A stretch of 64,000 nt of DNA from Entonaema liquescens (taxonomy: Eukaryota; Ascomycota; Sordariomycetes; Xylariales; Xylariaceae): positions 1,488,001 through 1,552,000 of the forward strand of contig CADCSX010000023.1 of NCBI GenBank assembly GCA_902805475.1. Direction: 5' to 3'. Numbering within the stretch: the first letter of the stretch is position 1; each line of letters begins with the position of its first letter. Below, in pieces: positions 60,274 to 64,000 of the stretch. The notes below the pieces were generated by a model, which was not told the DNA's origin, did not search any database, and saw only the letters and a program-made list of their open reading frames with translations. Both the position numbers and the translations under genes were made by a program.

Positions 60274-61014
60274 AAAGCCACGAACAGATTAGCAATGGGA
60301 ACATCGCTTATTAGGGGTATATCAGTGGAGGGACTGAGGTGTACTAACATGTGTATTTGCATAGTGCGTTGGGGGTCTTTAAAAGCACTGAGCCCGGCGT
60401 TCATTGGTATTGCTATAAGTGCGTTTTTGCGTTGTCTTTGGGGGGTTGTTCGAGTATAGGTGTAGTCGCTACAGACTTCTAGGTCGGTGTCGGCTTCTTT
60501 CAACTTGTTGTATTATTGGTTTTAATGCATTGATCGAGGACAATGCAACGTTTTTAATTGAGACTATACGTCAAATTATCATCATTCGAGTTGATTTATT
60601 TAACCTATGCTTGAAGCTGTCTTGGCCTCTACAATGATACTGGCGAGGCTTGTACGACGGGATTTGGAATCGGGGAATCTCAACCGGCCAGCAAATGATG
60701 TCGTTATACCGACTTGCCAAGGATCGCTCGGCCTTGAAATCGTATCATTGAAATGGATTGCGGCTATTCACAGTCCATGATCGTTTTATCATAACCTTGG
60801 TCAAGTCATACAAGTGGAGATCCGAGACTGGAGGCTGTGGTTGACAGACGGCGCTGAGCCTGATTTGAGACAGATAGGCGGTTTCTAATACGCGTACCTA
60901 TACGAACCTATACCCACTCACTTACACACAGAATTTCATATATATAAGCCACTTTCAGCAGACATGAATACTAGACATTAATGAAGGCATTTTGTCTCAA
61001 ATCATTGCTTCAAA
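60274..61014. other. Intergenic
   Basis: Unremarkable AT-rich sequence between two plus-strand genes. Confidence 0.5.
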
Positions 61015-62556
61015 ATGAGCAGTGTGACAATCATCAATCACGTCCGCGTTTTCGACGGCGAAAACGTCTCAGCCCCCAAGTCGGTGGCCATCGACGGGTC
61101 ATGTATCGGCGATGACACACCTGCCGATAACCCTGGTGCATCGGCAACTATTGTCGATGGCACAGGCTGCACATTATTACCCGGACTTATCGATGGTCAC
61201 GTACACATCCTCAGCGAGGCGCAGCTAGCTGCATGCGCATCTGCTGGTGTTACCATGGTTTGCGATATGGCGTAAGTAAAGAGATCGTCTAGAAAGAAAT
61301 AATAGCCTACGAAACCTCCTACCAAGGTGTACTCCGATGGAGAAATATATGCAGCTACGCGCGGCAAAGACACCAACAACGTGGCTTAGCTCCAGTCTCC
61401 CCGCGTTCGAGGTCAGTGGTATAGATACGTAGATATTGTTGGGTTGGGGGCGGGTTGTATAAGCTAACAACCTACCCGCTGACCTGCTCACTGAGCAGAC
61501 ATCGTCAGATAATCAAAGCATTTACTAACTTACAGAAACCAATAGGAGAACTCTAGGCATGGTAAGTTGTTCAAATTGGGCGGTGTGCCGGCCGACCAGG
61601 TAATCCACAATCTCGATGAAGTAGTAGCGAAGTTGATACAAGATCGAGTCGACGATAGGGTTGATTTTATCAAGATCATTGCGGCCACGAGCAAGCAGTA
61701 CCGGATAAAATCCAAGTTGAGGCAAAAAAGCATGGGAAGATGACGGTTGCTCACACAGCTCAATACCCGGCATTCGAGCGTGGCGTGCAAGCCAACTTCG
61801 ACATCTTAACCCACGTGCCTATGGAAAGGACTCTTGATGATAGTATCGTCAGGAAAATAGTCAGAAAACAGCTATGGTACTAACACTATCGATGATGGAA
61901 GCCATGACAGGTAGTTGGATTTTGTGGGGAATAAGTTGGGTCGTGCCGGCAATGAGGGGGGAGAATTTCCAGTTTTCTCTCGATAGTGTGACGGCAATAC
62001 ACAAAGCAGGATTGCCCATCATCGCCGGTACAGATGCCAACCATAGCGGTATCATCTCGATCGTACCTGGAAAATCATTGCATCACGAATTGGAGCTGCT
62101 GGTACGCGCTGGCTTAACCCCGTGGAAGTCTTGAGGTCAGCAACACCCTTGGCCGCAAAGTATTTCAATCTTCCAGATCGGGGTCGCATTGCACCGGGTC
62201 TAAGAGTTGACTTGGTTCTTGTGGAAGGTAATCCGGACAAAGATATCACCACGACGCAGAAGATATCAAGGGTTTTTGGAGCAACGGCGATAAAGTACCA
62301 GTGGCTGTGGTGCTACGAAGAAGAAGCTGTGTGTGGTAATGTAAATTCTTCAGCTCGGTTTTCTTCAAGCAAATGGTTGGAGCGCAGCGCCCTGTGCGAC
62401 GTATCATCAAGCGTCAGCAACGGACGAAGGACGAAAGGGAATGGCGGATGGTGGGCAGGAAGGGTTTCCCGTTGGTCAGGACCTAAAAGCTTAATTTCGC
62501 TTGGCATCCAACCATCTACTCAAGTAGGCTATGGACTAGGCAGGAACCGCCTATGA
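61015..62556 (+). pseudogene. Amidohydrolase-family metal-dependent hydrolase, broken by frameshifts
   Basis: The start reads SSVTIINHVRVFDGENVSAP, then TLLPGLIDGHVHILSEAQLA with the first metal pair (HVH). Introns at 61272-61326 and 61412-61545 join CDMA-CTPMEKYMQL and LPAFE-ENSRHGKLFK in phase. Later motifs are all recognisable: KKHGKMTVAHTAQYPAFERG, ILTHVPMERTLDD, IIAGTDANHS and AAKYFNLPDRGRIAPGLRVD, which match amidohydrolases related to imidazolonepropionase/aryldialkylphosphatase-like enzymes. The frame changes three times: near 61681-61688, in the A run at 61865-61868, and in the C run at 62118-62121. Each is consistent with one missing base. Metal and substrate residues are preserved, so decay is recent or the breaks are consensus errors. 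The C-terminal end beyond about 62300 no longer resembles the family. Limits of the gene at that end are uncertain. Confidence 0.8.
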
Positions 62557-63356
62557 TCTAGAACCACCCTAAGCAGGCATAGCAGCCCAGGAATACGGGA
62601 CGCCCTTTCTTGCCAAGTGATCAGACGGTGGGGGCCTTTTGAAAGCACGTTTATGGCCGACGATCATCGCGTCAATTGCTTAATTGATCTCACCAACAAT
62701 GCTATTCTTGTTTGATCGCCAATGATATAATCGTGGGTCGTTAGTATCCGACGGTGTCGAGTTCGTTCTCTTGGTTTGAAGTCATCAATTGCGATTGTGA
62801 CGGTAGTTATTGCTTTGACCCCCTTTATGTCATACAGGTACCGATATTATGTACCTGAGTTACCTATGTACAATACATACCTAATGTACTAAGGGTATTA
62901 CTACAGTAGGTAGGTAGGCATTGTGTTAGGTAGGACCAAAGGGGCATGTGTAACATTATAACTCAAGTAGGTTAGAGGAAAGAACCGATCCAATAGCCGA
63001 ATGATTCTATAAAGCACATGCATATTTCCAGTAATACGAAATGCATGTGCATGTAGCAAAGTTACAAGCGTAAAGGTTCAATTGTTGACGGATAATGGTT
63101 GGATAATGAATGAATAATGGGACAATAGAGAAAGCACTATCTAAATCTACCTACTTTGTACCCTACTTACATGCATGTATAGTAAAACTCTAGCCTTACC
63201 TAGGAATGTACCTCCGATCTACCGAGAAATGGCAGCGCCAGCGCATAGAATTCGGAGGTACCAAAAATGGCACAATTTGTACAACGATCACTTAATGTAA
63301 AAGGTAGTTAACTTTAGTGTAAAAGGTAAAAGTCCTGTGCTAGCTTTGTCTCTTTT

Positions 63357-63369
63357 CCCCCCCCCCCCC
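63357..63369. repeat. C13 homopolymer
   Basis: Thirteen consecutive C; a place where the assembly length may be unreliable. Confidence 0.9.
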
Positions 63370-63570
63370 AGTCGCAGTCCAGGCAGGTCCAGACTCATAA
63401 TAGATAACAACCATCACCACCTTACCAAAGGGCCTCCCGGGCCTACATAATGTGAATAAGCCCGTACGAGCCCATTCATTCGAGTCCATTCGTTCGGATC
63501 GTTCCTACAGATGTGACTCGTCTGAACTGATTTGCCGAAGTGAATCTCCTTTCGTCATTAGTTATTCTTA

Positions 63571-63598
63571 TTTCCAACTAGACATTTCCAACTAGACA
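63571..63598. repeat. Tandem duplication of TTTCCAACTAGACA
   Basis: Two adjacent perfect copies of the 14-bp unit. Confidence 0.9.
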
Positions 63599-64000
63599 TC
63601 GTGTGTGCAGGCCACACTTACAAATAAGGTCTACAAACCTACTGCGATCTGCGGGAATACCTACTTATTACCGCCAATCTCTTACCATTCTGTCTGTCTG
63701 TTAAGCTTTTGGACCCCTGCTCTTGACAACAGAGGATCCCTCCTCGGTTTTTATAAGCTCCGCCTCGATATCCGCACTCCGGAATAAGTCATAGACGGCA
63801 CAGAGGGCCAAGAGAGGGTCAAGCTTCAGAAACCCGATTGTCCGAGTAGTCAAATGACAGAGTCCAAGAAAAAGATGTCTTTATCATTACCATAGGACCT
63901 CACAAACCCCCATCCCTCCCGCCGAATGGCCAAGAAACCATGGATCAAAATTCACTTGGGGATACTGAGAGTTCCAAGACGATACTACCGGACTCTCTAG

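Larger units (their letters stand above)
62557..64000. other. Intergenic, repeat-rich to window end
   Basis: It contains TACCTA/GGTAGG-rich AT sequence (62830-62940), duplicated GTGTAAAAGGTA near 63295-63330, a C13 tract at 63357-63369, and a 14-bp duplication (TTTCCAACTAGACA) near 63571-63598. No gene was recognised. Confidence 0.5.

Overview
The window is nuclear DNA from a filamentous ascomycete (Pezizomycotina, most likely a Sordariomycete; the order cannot be settled from the sequence). The signs are short introns, mostly 50-100 bp with GT..AG ends and CTAAC-like branch points, and clear orthologues of fungal genes: phytochrome-type histidine kinase, CCT3, exportin-1 (CRM1), alanine:glyoxylate aminotransferase, VPS29, shugoshin, DASH subunit DAD2, Ecl1-family protein and PRKRIP1. 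Exon structures were rebuilt by joining frames at splice sites that restore conserved protein sequence.

Layout. 0-6 kb: 3' end of a phytochrome-like hybrid histidine kinase (+), a PRKRIP1 homologue (-), and a histidine-phosphatase of the DET1/phosphoglycerate-mutase family (+). 6-12 kb: three genes I do not recognise (one +, two -); two of them share a WLEGN motif and other short matches and may be diverged relatives. 13-15 kb: CCT3 (-). 15-31 kb: a 16 kb stretch with no supportable gene, rich in simple repeats and short palindromes. 31.2 kb: an Ecl1-type small zinc-binding protein (+) with a long leader carrying an upstream ORF. 31.7-39.7 kb: a second gene-free stretch. 39.7-41.5 kb: class II aldolase/adducin-domain protein (-) with unusually long introns. 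44.4-48.2 kb: exportin-1 (-), ten exons, with threonine at the leptomycin-B position. 50-51.5 kb: alanine:glyoxylate aminotransferase (-) with a leader that suggests mitochondrial import and a second in-frame start. 52.6-53.3 kb: VPS29 (+). 53.7-60.3 kb: shugoshin (-) and DAD2 (+) in a divergent pair, followed by a large basic coiled-coil protein (+) with TPX2-like FKARP motifs. 61.0-62.6 kb: an amidohydrolase gene with several frame breaks.

Most genes are housekeeping and unlinked in function. The exception is 53.7-60.3 kb, where a centromere-cohesion protector, a kinetochore ring subunit and a possibly spindle-related protein sit side by side. The same stretch through 62.2 kb holds five apparent frame breaks, each repaired by one extra base and most lying in short homopolymers, while about 10 kb of coding sequence elsewhere in the window has none. 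This may be local consensus error or real decay. I found no CRISPR array, rRNA, tRNA or intact transposon, and nothing that I can defend as a wholly new system; the best candidates for novelty are the orphan proteins at 6-12 kb.
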